Positions 28,888 through 38,547 are shown, counted from the first letter of the stretch. The stretch is DNA of 58,368 nucleotides from Thermodesulfatator sp. (GCA_027064165.1 JAMOQE010000021.1:1-58368), one strand, 5' to 3'. Notes: a model not told the origin generated them from the letters alone. Numbers and translations are program-made.

Positions 28888-29349
28888 ATGAAGCTGAAAA
28901 AAACAATATTTTTGTTTTTTGTATTTTTTATATTTTCTTGTGTGTGTTCCTTTGGTCAGAAGATAAAGGTCCTTTCTGACAAAATGGAAGTTTTTGAAAA
29001 CCAGGGGCTTATTGTCTTTACAGGGCATGTAAAGGCAGTGAAAGGGGATCTTAAAGTCTGGGCAAACAAGCTTTATGTATATTACAAGATAGAAAATGGC
29101 AAAAGGAATGTAAAAAAAATGGTAGCTTTGGGAAATGTGGTTATTAAAAAGGACGGCTGGAGGTCTTATTCAGGAAAGGCAACTTATTTTAAACCAGAAG
29201 AAAGACTTATTTTAGAAGAGGAACCCAAGGTCTGGCATGGGAAGGATCTGGTAGAGGGAGATGTTGTTGTAGTGTATTTTAAAGAGGGGAGAAGCGAGGT
29301 GCTTGCGCGGGGAGAGGGAAGGGTGAAAGTCAATGTCTATACAGAATAG
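28888..29349 (+). CDS. lptA: LPS-transport periplasmic protein LptA-like
   Basis: A 153-residue exported OstA-domain protein that bridges inner and outer membranes for lipopolysaccharide transfer. It has a signal peptide (residues 1-23, ending VCSFG), then the beta-jellyroll with repeated OstA motifs (SDKMEVFENQGLIVFTGHVKAVKGDLKVWANKL and YFKPEERLILEEEPKVW, in parts). It overlaps lptB by 17 bases. The short length and order lptA-lptB-rpoN match the E. coli locus. Confidence 0.9.
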   Translation: MKLKKTIFLFFVFFIFSCVCSFGQKIKVLSDKMEVFENQGLIVFTGHVKAVKGDLKVWANKLYVYYKIENGKRNVKKMVALGNVVIKKDGWRSYSGKATYFKPEERLILEEEPKVWHGKDLVEGDVVVVYFKEGRSEVLARGEGRVKVNVYTE

Positions 29350-30070
29350 AGAACTACTTAAGGGGGTTGCTTTAGAAAAATCTTTTAAAAAAAGGCGGGT
29401 TGTTTTAGGCGTTTCTTTACAGATTTTTCAAAATGAAATTGTAGGCCTTCTGGGTCCAAATGGTGCGGGTAAAACGACCACTTTTTATATGATTGCAGGT
29501 TTTTTAACTCCGGATAAAGGAAGTATTTTTTTAAACCGGGAAGAAATTACCAGGCTATCTGTTCCCGAGAGAGCAAGGAAGGGAATAATTTATCTTCCTC
29601 AGGAATCTTCGGTATTTCGTAAGCTTACAGTGAAAGAAAATTTTGAAATAGTAATAGAAAAATTTGAAGAACGCAGGAAGGAGCTTGAGGAAAAGCTTGA
29701 GTATTACCTTCAGCTTTTTCGTCTTACCCAGGTACTTGATCAAAAGACCTATACTCTCTCCGGAGGGCAAAAGAGAAAGGTGGAAGTGGTAAGGGCACTT
29801 TTAGTAGAACCCAAATTTATTTTGCTGGATGAACCTTTTGCCGGAATAGATCCCATTGGCATTGCACAATTAAAAGAGATTTTTCTTACCCTGAAAAAAC
29901 AGGGAATAGGGCTTCTTATTTCGGATCACAATGTAAGAGACACATTGAAAATCTGTGACAGGGCTTATGTAATTGCAGATGGAAGGATTATTGGAGAGGG
30001 AAGTGCAGAAGATCTTATTGCTAACGAATTGGTGCAGGAAAAGTATTTGGGAGAAAGCTTTACCATTTAA
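29333..30070 (+). CDS. lptB: LPS export ABC transporter ATP-binding protein
   Basis: The 245-residue ATPase that drives lipopolysaccharide extraction from the inner membrane with LptFG. Seen: Walker A GPNGAGKTT, the LptB-typical IIYLPQESSVFRKLTVKEN, signature LSGGQKRKVEVVRAL, Walker B ILLDEPFAGIDPI and the switch His in LLISDHNVRDTL. lptF and lptG are not in the window. It begins inside the lptA end. Confidence 0.97.
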   Translation: MSIQNRELLKGVALEKSFKKRRVVLGVSLQIFQNEIVGLLGPNGAGKTTTFYMIAGFLTPDKGSIFLNREEITRLSVPERARKGIIYLPQESSVFRKLTVKENFEIVIEKFEERRKELEEKLEYYLQLFRLTQVLDQKTYTLSGGQKRKVEVVRALLVEPKFILLDEPFAGIDPIGIAQLKEIFLTLKKQGIGLLISDHNVRDTLKICDRAYVIADGRIIGEGSAEDLIANELVQEKYLGESFTI

Positions 30071-30078
30071 AAACTGCT

Positions 30079-31479
30079 ATGATAGAATTAACGCAACAGC
30101 TAAAACTTACTCCACAGCTCATTTTGACTCCCCAGCTTAAGCTGGTATTAAAGGTGTTACAATTGAATACACTTGAGCTAAATGAATTTCTTTTGCAGGA
30201 GGCCCAGATAAATCCGTTTCTGGAAGTGGAATATAGAGATCTCCCAAATATTGAAAGTGCTTTACAGGAAGAAAAAAGCTGGCAGGAAGAAGGTTTACAG
30301 GAGGAAGATTTCTGGGAAAAGCCATTTTATCTTTCTCCAGAAACTTCTTCCCCTGAGGAAGAATTTAGCTGGGAAAGGGTCTTAAAAAGTGAAGAAACTC
30401 TTTTGGACTACCTTATGTGGCAGGTGGGAATGAAAGACTTTTCTCCTTTTGAAAGGGAAATAGCAAGTTTTATTGTGGGGAATCTTGATGAAAGGGGGTA
30501 TTTAATTTTAAGCATAGAGGAAGTGGCAAAGGAACTTAATACAACTGTGGAGAAAGTGGAAGAAGTAAGGAAGAAACTTATGTTTCTTGACCCTGTTGGA
30601 GTGGCTTCAAGGGATTTGAAAGAGTGTTTATCTGTTCAGCTTGAATTTATGGGATATAAAAAAGATTCCCTGCCTTATTTGCTTGTACAAAAACATCTTG
30701 AGGAACTTGAGAAAGGCATAAAATACCTTTCTGATACCTATGGCTACCCAGTAGAAAAACTTGAGGACGCATACACTGTTATAAGAAATCTTGAGCCTTA
30801 TCCAGCAAGGAACTACATCAATGTAATGCCTGTTTATGTGGAGCCTGATCTTATTTTTTATAAAGAAAAAGGGGAATGGAAGGTAGAAGTGGTAAGAGAT
30901 AGGACCATTAGGGTAAGAATAAATTCAAATTATGAAAAAATATTAAATTCTGCCAAGGATTATGGGCTTGAGAAGAGAGATAAAAAATTTTTGAGGCAAA
31001 AGTTTCGTGATGCTGAGGCTATTTTAAAGGCCCTTGATAGCAGATATACCAGTCTCTATAAGGTGGGAGAGGCCATTTTAAGGCATCAAATTGAGTTTCT
31101 GGAAAAGGGGAGCAAATTTTTGAAACCCATGACACTTAAAGTTATTTCTGATGTCACAGGTCTCCACGAATCTACTGTGAGCAGAATTATCAACTCCAAA
31201 TATGTACAGACTCCCCAGGGGCTTTATCCTCTTAAATTTTTCTTTTCTGTAGGGTATAGAAGTAGTTCAGGAGAAAGTATATCTTCTAAAGCAGTGAAAG
31301 AATACATTAAAGAAATAATTGCTGGAGAAAACCCTTCTTCTCCCCTCAGTGATAGTGCTATTTCCAGGATTTTGAAAGAAAGGTACGGTATAAAGATAGC
31401 AAGGCGCACAGTGACCAAGTATAGAGAAGCACTTGGTATTCCTTCTGCAAGAGAGAGGAAGAAAATAAAAACCACTTAG
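30079..31479 (+). CDS. rpoN: RNA polymerase sigma-54 factor
   Basis: The 466-residue alternative sigma factor for -24/-12 promoters, which needs AAA+ enhancer-binding activators. Region I has the Gln/Leu-rich QQLKLTPQLILTPQLKLVLK; region II is acidic; the core-binding domain is residues about 110-300; then the HTH segment and the diagnostic RpoN box ARRTVTKYREAL near the C terminus. It starts 8 bases after lptB, without a clear ribosome site. No enhancer-binding regulator is in the window. Confidence 0.98.
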   Translation: MIELTQQLKLTPQLILTPQLKLVLKVLQLNTLELNEFLLQEAQINPFLEVEYRDLPNIESALQEEKSWQEEGLQEEDFWEKPFYLSPETSSPEEEFSWERVLKSEETLLDYLMWQVGMKDFSPFEREIASFIVGNLDERGYLILSIEEVAKELNTTVEKVEEVRKKLMFLDPVGVASRDLKECLSVQLEFMGYKKDSLPYLLVQKHLEELEKGIKYLSDTYGYPVEKLEDAYTVIRNLEPYPARNYINVMPVYVEPDLIFYKEKGEWKVEVVRDRTIRVRINSNYEKILNSAKDYGLEKRDKKFLRQKFRDAEAILKALDSRYTSLYKVGEAILRHQIEFLEKGSKFLKPMTLKVISDVTGLHESTVSRIINSKYVQTPQGLYPLKFFFSVGYRSSSGESISSKAVKEYIKEIIAGENPSSPLSDSAISRILKERYGIKIARRTVTKYREALGIPSARERKKIKTT

Positions 31480-31490
31480 GAGGTTGGGAA

Positions 31491-31994
31491 ATGGAGTTTA
31501 TTTTCACCTTTCGCGGGATGGAGTCTTCTGATGCGATTAAACAGTATGCAGAGAAAAAGTTTAGCAGGCTGGAGAAGTATTTCTACGGGCCGGTGGAGGC
31601 TCAGGTGATTTTTAAGAGAGAAAAGTTTAGAGAAATTGTTGAAGTTAATATGCTGGGAGATGGAGAGAGAATTATTGCAAAGGAGGAGACTCAGGATCTT
31701 TACGAGGCTATAGACCTTGCTTATGAGTCTCTTGAAAAACAGGTGAAAAAACTTAAGGAAAAGAAAAAGAGCTTTAGAAAGGGGAGGGGAGCCAGAGTTT
31801 CAGAGTCCGCTTCTGAAGAGGGTTATTTAGTAAAAACTGTGGAGGTAAATCCCCTTTCTACTCAGGAGGCATTTAAGTGGTTTGAAAACCAGAAGCAGGG
31901 ATTTTTTTTATTTTTTAATACAGACTATGATAGGATATGTCTTATTTACTATGAAGGAGATAAACCTGTTATGGTAATTCCTGAGCTTGGATAA
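31491..31994 (+). CDS. hpf: Ribosome hibernation-promoting factor, long form
   Basis: A 167-residue protein that binds idle 30S subunits and, through the C-terminal domain, dimerises ribosomes. The N-terminal domain (residues 1-95) has FRGMESSDAIKQYAEKKFSRLEKY and ARIIAKEETQDLYEAIDLAYESLEKQ-like elements; a basic linker follows; the C-terminal domain (about 115-167) holds VNPLSTQEAFKWFENQKQGFFLFFN. The AGGAGG site precedes ATG 31491. Order rpoN-hpf matches E. coli, but E. coli has the short form. Confidence 0.94.
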   Translation: MEFIFTFRGMESSDAIKQYAEKKFSRLEKYFYGPVEAQVIFKREKFREIVEVNMLGDGERIIAKEETQDLYEAIDLAYESLEKQVKKLKEKKKSFRKGRGARVSESASEEGYLVKTVEVNPLSTQEAFKWFENQKQGFFLFFNTDYDRICLIYYEGDKPVMVIPELG

Positions 31995-31997
31995 AGT

Positions 31998-32861
31998 ATG
32001 ATAGAAGTTGTAATCATTACCGGTCTTTCAGGATCTGGTAAAAGTACAGCTTTAAAGGCATTTGAGGACATGGGTTATCTTTCTATTGACAATTTTCCTA
32101 TAAGGCTCTTTGGCCTTTTTTTAAAGGAAATTCGGGAGAGTCTGGATTATAAAAAGGTAGCTCTTGTTATGGACCTCAGGGACAGACATTTTTTGGAAGA
32201 ATATTTTAAGGTCCTCAATCAAATTAAATCAGAAGTGCTTCTGGAAGTGTTATTTTTGGAAGCAAGCAAGGAAGTTCTTATAATGAGATATAATCAAACT
32301 CGCAGGAAGCATCCACTTCTTGAAAAGGCAGGTAGTCTTTTAAAGGCAATTGATCTGGAAATGGAGCTACTTCAAAAGATAAGAGAAAAAGCCAATCTTG
32401 TGCTTGATACTTCAAATTTTAATCTTCACCAATTAAGAAATGAGATATTTAAAATTTATGCTCCCAGAGAAGGACTTGCTCAGGCGGTGGTGCACTTTAT
32501 TGCTTTTGGTTTTAAATATGGGATCCCAGCTGAACTTAATTATCTGTTTGATGTAAGATTTTTGCCCAATCCTTACTTTGAACCAGAATTAAGACCTCTT
32601 AATGGAACACAACAACCTATAAAAGACTTCCTTCTTTCTTATCAGGAGACCCATCAATATCTCAAGTTTATAGAAAATTTTTTAAGATGGGCAATTTCTC
32701 AGCACTTAAAGGAAGGGCGAAGATATCTTACAATAGGAATTGGTTGTACCGGGGGCAAACACAGAGCACCGGCTATTACAATTCTGCTTGAAGAACGCCT
32801 TTTTCCTGAATTTAAAAAGGTAAAATTTATTTCTACCTATAGGGATATAAATAAAGAGTGA
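31998..32861 (+). CDS. rapZ: RNase adapter protein RapZ (YvcJ family)
   Basis: A 287-residue P-loop protein. It has Walker A GLSGSGKST at residues 9-17, SIDNFPI, and the C-terminal domain ending TIGIGCTGGKHRAP, typical of RapZ. In E. coli it senses glucosamine-6-phosphate and directs RNase E to the small RNA GlmZ that controls glmS; in other bacteria its role differs. It begins 3 bases after hpf and overlaps rimI by 4 bases. ptsN, which sits between hpf and rapZ in E. coli, is absent here. Confidence 0.95.
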   Translation: MIEVVIITGLSGSGKSTALKAFEDMGYLSIDNFPIRLFGLFLKEIRESLDYKKVALVMDLRDRHFLEEYFKVLNQIKSEVLLEVLFLEASKEVLIMRYNQTRRKHPLLEKAGSLLKAIDLEMELLQKIREKANLVLDTSNFNLHQLRNEIFKIYAPREGLAQAVVHFIAFGFKYGIPAELNYLFDVRFLPNPYFEPELRPLNGTQQPIKDFLLSYQETHQYLKFIENFLRWAISQHLKEGRRYLTIGIGCTGGKHRAPAITILLEERLFPEFKKVKFISTYRDINKE

Positions 32862-33307
32862 TTTTAATAAGAGAAGCCCATAAGAGAGATGTAAAATGGG
32901 TTTACAGCTTAAATAAAAAATTATTTCAGGAGGATGTTTGGAGTCGTGAAAGTTATGAATATGCTTTAACAAGCAGACATTATCTTTTTCTTATAGCTGA
33001 GGAAGAAAAAAAACTCTGTGGGTTTGTCGTGGGAAGAATGGTGGGTATAGAGGGAGAGGTGTTAAAGCTTGGAATAGCTCCTGAGTTTCAAAGAAGGGGT
33101 ATTGGGGGTATGCTTTTAAAAAGGCTTCTTGAAAAATTTGAAGATTCTGGAGTAAAAGAGGTCTTTTTAGAGGTGAGGTTGTCAAATATACCCGCTATAA
33201 AACTCTATCAGAAGCTGGGCTTTGAGGAGGTTGGTATCAGACCTTTTTATTACGGAAAAGAAGATGCCCTGGTAATGAAAAAAGGGCTTTCAGTCTTTTC
33301 ACAGTAG
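32858..33307 (+). CDS. rimI: GNAT acetyltransferase, RimI-like
   Basis: A 149-residue N-acetyltransferase. GIAPEFQRRGIGGMLLKRLLE (acetyl-CoA loop R/QxxGxG/A) near residue 70, LEVRLSNIPAIKLYQKLGFEEVGIRPFYY near residue 110 is close to RimI, which acetylates the N terminus of ribosomal protein S18. GTG start at 32858 overlaps the rapZ stop (GTGA). The RimI call is likely but related GNATs share these motifs. Last gene of the lptA-rimI operon; about 80 bases separate it from gap. Confidence 0.85.
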   Translation: MILIREAHKRDVKWVYSLNKKLFQEDVWSRESYEYALTSRHYLFLIAEEEKKLCGFVVGRMVGIEGEVLKLGIAPEFQRRGIGGMLLKRLLEKFEDSGVKEVFLEVRLSNIPAIKLYQKLGFEEVGIRPFYYGKEDALVMKKGLSVFSQ

Positions 33308-33329
33308 GTATCACCAGGATGTAAAATAC

Positions 33330-33358
33330 TTGCAAAGAGGAAATTGAGAAGTTAATAT
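33330..33358 (+). promoter_or_regulatory. Possible promoter of the gap-dikinase-gap2 operon
   Basis: TTGCAA (33330-33335) and TAATAT (33353-33358) are 17 bases apart, 30 bases before the gap start. Each box matches 4 of 6. The gap 33308-33387 has no terminator, so read-through from rimI is possible. Confidence 0.35.
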
Positions 33359-33387
33359 TTAATTAAAAAACTAAAGGAGGGGACACA

Positions 33388-34392
33388 ATGATCAAAGTGG
33401 GTATTAATGGATTTGGCAGGATTGGAAGAGCTATTTTAAGGGCAAGGTTTAAGTATCCTGAGTTTCATGAGGTAGAAATAGCAGCTATAAATGACCTTTC
33501 TTCTCCAGAAATGCTTGCATATCTTTTTAAATATGATTCTGTGTTTGGAAAACTTCCCTATGAGGTGCATGTGGATGGAGATTACATAGTGGTAAATGAA
33601 AAAAGGATCAGGATTTTTCATGAGCCTGACCCAGAGAAAATACCCTGGAAAGAAGAAGGAGTTGAATATGTAATTGAGTCTACGGGAAGATTTACAGATG
33701 CTAACCTTGCCAAGAAACATTTTACTGCAGGTGCCAAAAGGGTGATTATTTCTGCTCCTGCCAAAGGAGAGGATATTACTATTGTAATGGGTGTAAATGA
33801 AGAGAAATATGATCCTTCAAAGCACTTTATTGTTTCAAATGCTTCCTGCACCACAAATTGCGTGGCTCCTGTATTAAATACTTTGATGAAGTATTTTAAG
33901 ATTGAGAAGGCCTTTTTGACCACTGTGCATTCTTACACAAACGATCAGAGGCTTCTTGACATGGTGCATAAAAAAGATTTTAGAAGGGCAAGAGCTGCTG
34001 CACTTAACATGATCCCCACCTCTACAGGGGTGAGCAAGGCAATTGTAAAAATTTTTCCGGAACTTGCTGGGAAATTTGAGGCTTTGTCCATAAGGGTACC
34101 CACTGCTGATGTCTCTTTGATAGATCTTGTTGTACTTCTTGATAAGCCCACCACTCCCCAGGAAATAAATCAGATTTTTAAACAAAATCAGAGCAGATAC
34201 CTGGGTTATATTGAAGAACCTTTGGTTTCCCTTGATTTGGTAGGAAATCCTCACAGCTCCATTGTAGATGGGCTTTCCACCAAGGTGCTTGAAGGTAATT
34301 TTGTGAAAATTGTTGCCTGGTATGACAATGAATGGGGTTATTCTGTTAGAATGCTTGACCTTTTGAACTATATGATTTCAAAAGAAATTTAA
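33388..34392 (+). CDS. gap: Glyceraldehyde-3-phosphate dehydrogenase, type I (NAD-type)
   Basis: Converts glyceraldehyde-3-phosphate to 1,3-bisphosphoglycerate in glycolysis or the reverse in gluconeogenesis. The 334-residue length is standard. Seen: GINGFGRIGR, AINDLSSP with Asp in the NAD-ribose site, the catalytic NASCTTNC (Cys154), TVHSYTNDQ with the partner His, and WYDNEWGYS at the end. Strong AAAGGAGG site. The next gene starts 3 bases later. It keeps all canonical residues, unlike the second copy 4 kb downstream. Confidence 0.97.
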   Translation: MIKVGINGFGRIGRAILRARFKYPEFHEVEIAAINDLSSPEMLAYLFKYDSVFGKLPYEVHVDGDYIVVNEKRIRIFHEPDPEKIPWKEEGVEYVIESTGRFTDANLAKKHFTAGAKRVIISAPAKGEDITIVMGVNEEKYDPSKHFIVSNASCTTNCVAPVLNTLMKYFKIEKAFLTTVHSYTNDQRLLDMVHKKDFRRARAAALNMIPTSTGVSKAIVKIFPELAGKFEALSIRVPTADVSLIDLVVLLDKPTTPQEINQIFKQNQSRYLGYIEEPLVSLDLVGNPHSSIVDGLSTKVLEGNFVKIVAWYDNEWGYSVRMLDLLNYMISKEI

Positions 34393-34395
34393 GGC

Positions 34396-37300
34396 ATGGA
34401 GGGATTTACTTCCAAGGCTTTACTTGCTAATCTTGCACAGACTTCTGTAAAAGAGGTAAGGTATCATCCACGGTATAATCTTTTTTTGAAAATTTTTGGA
34501 AATTTTCCAGCCCTTAAGGCGCAGGTAGAGGAGCTTTTAAAAGAGCTCTTTCATCCTTACAGAAATTCTCCCCTGGTTTTGGAAGAGTTAAGGAGTTTTT
34601 TTCTAAAAAATCTCTCCATAATTCTTGCTCACAATGAAAGAAGGCAGGGCTATTGGCTTGTTTTTGATTTGCTTTTCAAGTTTTTTGGAGAGGACAGAAA
34701 TCTCAATATAAAAACAGCTGAAGCTATCTTTTCTGTGCTGGAGAAAACCGTTTCCTCTCTTAATAAAGTGCCCTTTTCCGGGATAGAAAAGGCGTTTAAA
34801 GAAGTTTTAAAGGCTATTTATACCCTGCCTGAACACTATTTTTTGTGTTTTCTTGAAAATTATTACTCTTTTAAAAGATTGATAAAAAAATTTCCTCAGT
34901 CTTATATAGACAGGGAATTGGAAGGCATATTTTCTACCCTTCTTAAAAGGAGTTTCATCTTAACATACGGTCTCTGGCAAAAAATTACAGAAGGAGAACT
35001 TGACGAAATTTTAAAAAAAATAGAAAGACCTATTGGGAAGATTTGCTTTCATTCTTCCTACTTTGCGGCACTTATTGAAAGGATTAGACAATTTAATCTT
35101 ACTCTTGAAGAGCTTCTTGAATTCCCTGATCATCTTGATCTTTTGAGAGATTTGAAGGGCCTGATTGTGCAAATTATCTCGCTTGATGAAAAAGAAATTC
35201 CGGAAGATTTAAAACTTCTGCTTTTATTTAAATTTATTGAAACACCTGTTCTTAAGCTCATTCATGAAGAGTTAATAAGGGAAGTAAACAAACTTCTTAT
35301 TTCCCTTATAGATGCCAAATCTCTGAATAACCTTGACGAATTTTTAATAAAATTTTTTAGAATTCTTAAAAAAAAGCTGAATCTTTATCCATGGACGGCC
35401 CTTGAGTGTATAAAAAATATAGGTATAAGAATTTTAAACAAACAGGAGGTTTATCTTACAGAAGTTCTTATAAATGAAATTATAAAATTTGGCTTCCAAC
35501 CTCCTGATATAAAGGGAATTGATGTTTATTGGAAAATCAAACAAAATCCCAATCATTTACTTAACATAAAAACATGGCTTGAAATTTTTAAAGTAAATCC
35601 AGAGTGGTGCAGTAGCTTGCTTGCAGCACTTATTTTAAATTTAAAGCTTTACGGTATTTCTATAAAAGATACAGATCTTTTTCAGAAGGAAATTACAGCC
35701 CTTTTAAATGCACCTATTAAACCTGTTTACAATCTTGTAAAACAATTTTGTAAGCTCCTTCCAGTTTATTATAATGAAATAGGGGCTGAGGGAAAGATAA
35801 GAGACATTTCAACCGAAATAGATGAACTTTTTAAAAGAAGGGATACTCTTCTTCACTTTTTGAGAAAATTTATTCATATAGAAAACTCCAGTCTGGCAGT
35901 TGATTTTATAAAAGACATTTTTAGATTCTGGTACAGTCTTGATGGAAGGTATATAAAAAAATATTTCCCTGATATCCTTTATCAACGAATAGTTAATGAA
36001 GAATTGAGATATCATCAGGAAGTTTCTGCAATTTTGCATTCCGTCGTTTCTTCGCCAGAAAAACTGGAAGAGATGTTTTCCCGGAATGTTGAATGGCTTA
36101 AAAAGAAATTACTTTCTGTAAAGGCAGATAAAAAAGAAAAAAGAAAAATTTTACTCCTTTTTAGTCTTTATAAACTTGAATATCAGAAATATTATCAAGC
36201 CCTTGAAGACCTTGAAGATTTTATATCCCATTACTCTTCTCTTGGTTTTGAATTTGTAAAAGAAATAAAAAATATAGTAGAAGGACCTTTAACTCCCTAT
36301 CAAAAGGCAGATAAGTTACTGAATTATTTGAAAGAATTGAAAGAAAACATCATTCTTTCAGAAAAGAGCTTTACACCTCTTGAAGAAGTGCTGGTAAAAA
36401 GACATGTAGCTGTAGATATCCCTTCTATGTATGGAAGATACCGTGAGAAAAAGTTTGATGCTCTGGGCCTTACTTTTCGCCTGGAAAGGCTGGTTGATAA
36501 ATATTTACAGGAAGTGGTAGAGGGATTTAATCAGAATTTTGTTATTAGATCTTCCTTGTTTAAAATCCTCAAAATTTTAAAGCTTTTTCAAAAGGCGCTT
36601 GAAGTGGATGGAGTTTTTTCTCAAAAATTTTCTCATTATTTGCGGCTACTTGAAAGTTCACTTAAAAGCTATCCTTTAAGTTATGCTCAATACATAGATA
36701 TTTTCAAAGGGCTTACCGAAGGGGTTCAGCATATAGTAAAGGTTTATTATACCAATCCGTTTCTTAAGGTGTTTCCACTTGTGTATAGTGTACTTGATAA
36801 AGAAAAGGTGGTGGAAAAATATAGACCATATTTGCAGGTGGAAAAAGAAAGTTATTTATGTTTGAGCGAGGTTATTTTAAGGGAGATTATTTCTTCTGCC
36901 TTTGTTCTTACTCATCTGGACAACTTTTTGAAAAGAATTTATCAGATTTTGGTTAGTTATAAAGAAAAAGTTGATCCCGCTGATTTACCTCTTCTTTTGA
37001 GTTACGATAAAAGAAGGAGTTTTTCTTTTATTCAGGAACCCAACCATCTTACTGTTGACCTTTTATATCTTGGAAATAAGGCTTACAATCTTGTTATGCT
37101 TGCAAGTGAAAAAGAAATCAATGTAAATGTTCCTTACGGATTTATTTTAACCACAGAAATTTTTCGTTGTTATTCTCTTATAAAGAAATATAAAGACTTA
37201 TGGGAGGATTACGAAAACAGTGTAAGGGAAGAAATATTAAGGCTTGAGAAAGTTACCGGGAAAAGATTTGGTTCTAAAAGAAACCCTTTGATTTTAAGTC

Positions 37301-38547
37301 TGAGAAGCGGGGCTTCTATTTCTATGCCGGGTATGATGACCTCTATTCTTAATGTAGGAGTGAATCTGGAGATTATAGAAGGTCTTGCCATGGATACAGG
37401 TAACTCCTGGTTTGCATGGGATACCTATCGCAGATTTATTCAGAGCTGGGCTATGGCTTACGGGATAAAAAGGGATTTTTTTAATAAGTTGATGCGGGAG
37501 CATAAGCGTAAATACGCAGTAAAAAAGAAAAAGGAGTTTACAGGTGAGCAAATGAGAGAGCTTGCTTTAAGATATAAAAGAGCCGTGGAAAAGGAAGGCA
37601 TTAGGATTCCGAAAGATCCATGGGAGCAGCTTTTAATAGGTATTGAACTTATTCTGAAATCCTGGAATAATGAAAAGGCAAAGGCGTATAGACAAATTAT
37701 GCAGGTAGCTGAGGACTGGGGGACTGCTGTGATTGTTCAGGAAATGGTTTTTGGTAATCTTGGTTCTCATGCAGGCACAGGGGTAACCCTTACCACTTCT
37801 CCTGTAGGAAAATTTCCAAGAATCCTCCTCTGGGGGGACTATACCCCCTCCAATCAGGGAGAGGACATAGTTTCAGGACTGGTGAATGCTTTTCCTATCT
37901 CCAGGGAGCAGAAGAAGATAGAAGGGAGGGAGGGGCCTTCTCTTGAAGAGGCTTTTCCAGAAGTTTACCATGCACTTCTTGACCTTGCGTATTATCTGGT
38001 GTATGAAAAAAAGTGGGGACATCAGGAAATAGAATTTACTTTTGAAGGTGACAGCGTTGATAAACTCTATATCCTTCAGGTAAGAGATTTGATTTTGAGA
38101 GAAGATAGGGAGCCTATTTTCTGGGAAAAAGAAGTTTTGAAAGGATTAGAATATATTGGAAGGGGAATAGGGGTTACAGGGGGGCTCGTCTCTGGAAGAA
38201 TAGCCTTTGAGCTGGAAGACATTGAAAGATTTAAGAAACAGGGAGATGAAGTGATCCTTGTAAGATACGATACAGTTCCTGATAATATAAAGGAGATTCA
38301 CCTGATAGATGGGATTCTTACAGCAAGAGGAGGCCAGACTTCCCATGCAGCTATTGTGGCTTCAAGGCTTGGCAAAGTCTGTGTAGTGGGTTGCGAGGGT
38401 TTAAGTATTGACGAATCTACCAAAAAAGCCAGATTGAACGGTGTGTTACTTCATCTGGGGGACTGGATTACTCTGAATGGTTCCAATGGAAACATATATA
38501 AAGGTAAATTAAATTTAAAGGAGGTAAGCCATGAAGCTCGGGATTAA
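34396..38547 (+). CDS. Very large dikinase-like protein: unknown N-terminal region plus PPDK-type ATP-grasp and phosphohistidine domains, no PEP/pyruvate barrel
   Basis: A 1383-residue protein. Residues 1 to about 870 are mostly helical and unrecognised, with no transmembrane segment or Cys motif. Residues about 885-1255 match the ATP-grasp half of pyruvate phosphate dikinase: LGNKAYNLV, SLRSGASISMPGMM (about 970), FAWDTYRRFIQ, DPWEQLLIGIE, DWGTAVIVQEMVFGN. Residues about 1260-1375 are the swivelling phosphohistidine domain, with TARGGQTSHAAIVASR (His1317) and GDWITLNGS. The PEP/pyruvate TIM-barrel that follows in PPDK is missing, and the frame stops at 38547. The acceptor is therefore unknown. 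It is tightly coupled to gap (3-base gap) and the second GAPDH-like gene (17-base overlap). Confidence 0.88.
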   Translation: MEGFTSKALLANLAQTSVKEVRYHPRYNLFLKIFGNFPALKAQVEELLKELFHPYRNSPLVLEELRSFFLKNLSIILAHNERRQGYWLVFDLLFKFFGEDRNLNIKTAEAIFSVLEKTVSSLNKVPFSGIEKAFKEVLKAIYTLPEHYFLCFLENYYSFKRLIKKFPQSYIDRELEGIFSTLLKRSFILTYGLWQKITEGELDEILKKIERPIGKICFHSSYFAALIERIRQFNLTLEELLEFPDHLDLLRDLKGLIVQIISLDEKEIPEDLKLLLLFKFIETPVLKLIHEELIREVNKLLISLIDAKSLNNLDEFLIKFFRILKKKLNLYPWTALECIKNIGIRILNKQEVYLTEVLINEIIKFGFQPPDIKGIDVYWKIKQNPNHLLNIKTWLEIFKVNPEWCSSLLAALILNLKLYGISIKDTDLFQKEITALLNAPIKPVYNLVKQFCKLLPVYYNEIGAEGKIRDISTEIDELFKRRDTLLHFLRKFIHIENSSLAVDFIKDIFRFWYSLDGRYIKKYFPDILYQRIVNEELRYHQEVSAILHSVVSSPEKLEEMFSRNVEWLKKKLLSVKADKKEKRKILLLFSLYKLEYQKYYQALEDLEDFISHYSSLGFEFVKEIKNIVEGPLTPYQKADKLLNYLKELKENIILSEKSFTPLEEVLVKRHVAVDIPSMYGRYREKKFDALGLTFRLERLVDKYLQEVVEGFNQNFVIRSSLFKILKILKLFQKALEVDGVFSQKFSHYLRLLESSLKSYPLSYAQYIDIFKGLTEGVQHIVKVYYTNPFLKVFPLVYSVLDKEKVVEKYRPYLQVEKESYLCLSEVILREIISSAFVLTHLDNFLKRIYQILVSYKEKVDPADLPLLLSYDKRRSFSFIQEPNHLTVDLLYLGNKAYNLVMLASEKEINVNVPYGFILTTEIFRCYSLIKKYKDLWEDYENSVREEILRLEKVTGKRFGSKRNPLILSLRSGASISMPGMMTSILNVGVNLEIIEGLAMDTGNSWFAWDTYRRFIQSWAMAYGIKRDFFNKLMREHKRKYAVKKKKEFTGEQMRELALRYKRAVEKEGIRIPKDPWEQLLIGIELILKSWNNEKAKAYRQIMQVAEDWGTAVIVQEMVFGNLGSHAGTGVTLTTSPVGKFPRILLWGDYTPSNQGEDIVSGLVNAFPISREQKKIEGREGPSLEEAFPEVYHALLDLAYYLVYEKKWGHQEIEFTFEGDSVDKLYILQVRDLILREDREPIFWEKEVLKGLEYIGRGIGVTGGLVSGRIAFELEDIERFKKQGDEVILVRYDTVPDNIKEIHLIDGILTARGGQTSHAAIVASRLGKVCVVGCEGLSIDESTKKARLNGVLLHLGDWITLNGSNGNIYKGKLNLKEVSHEARD

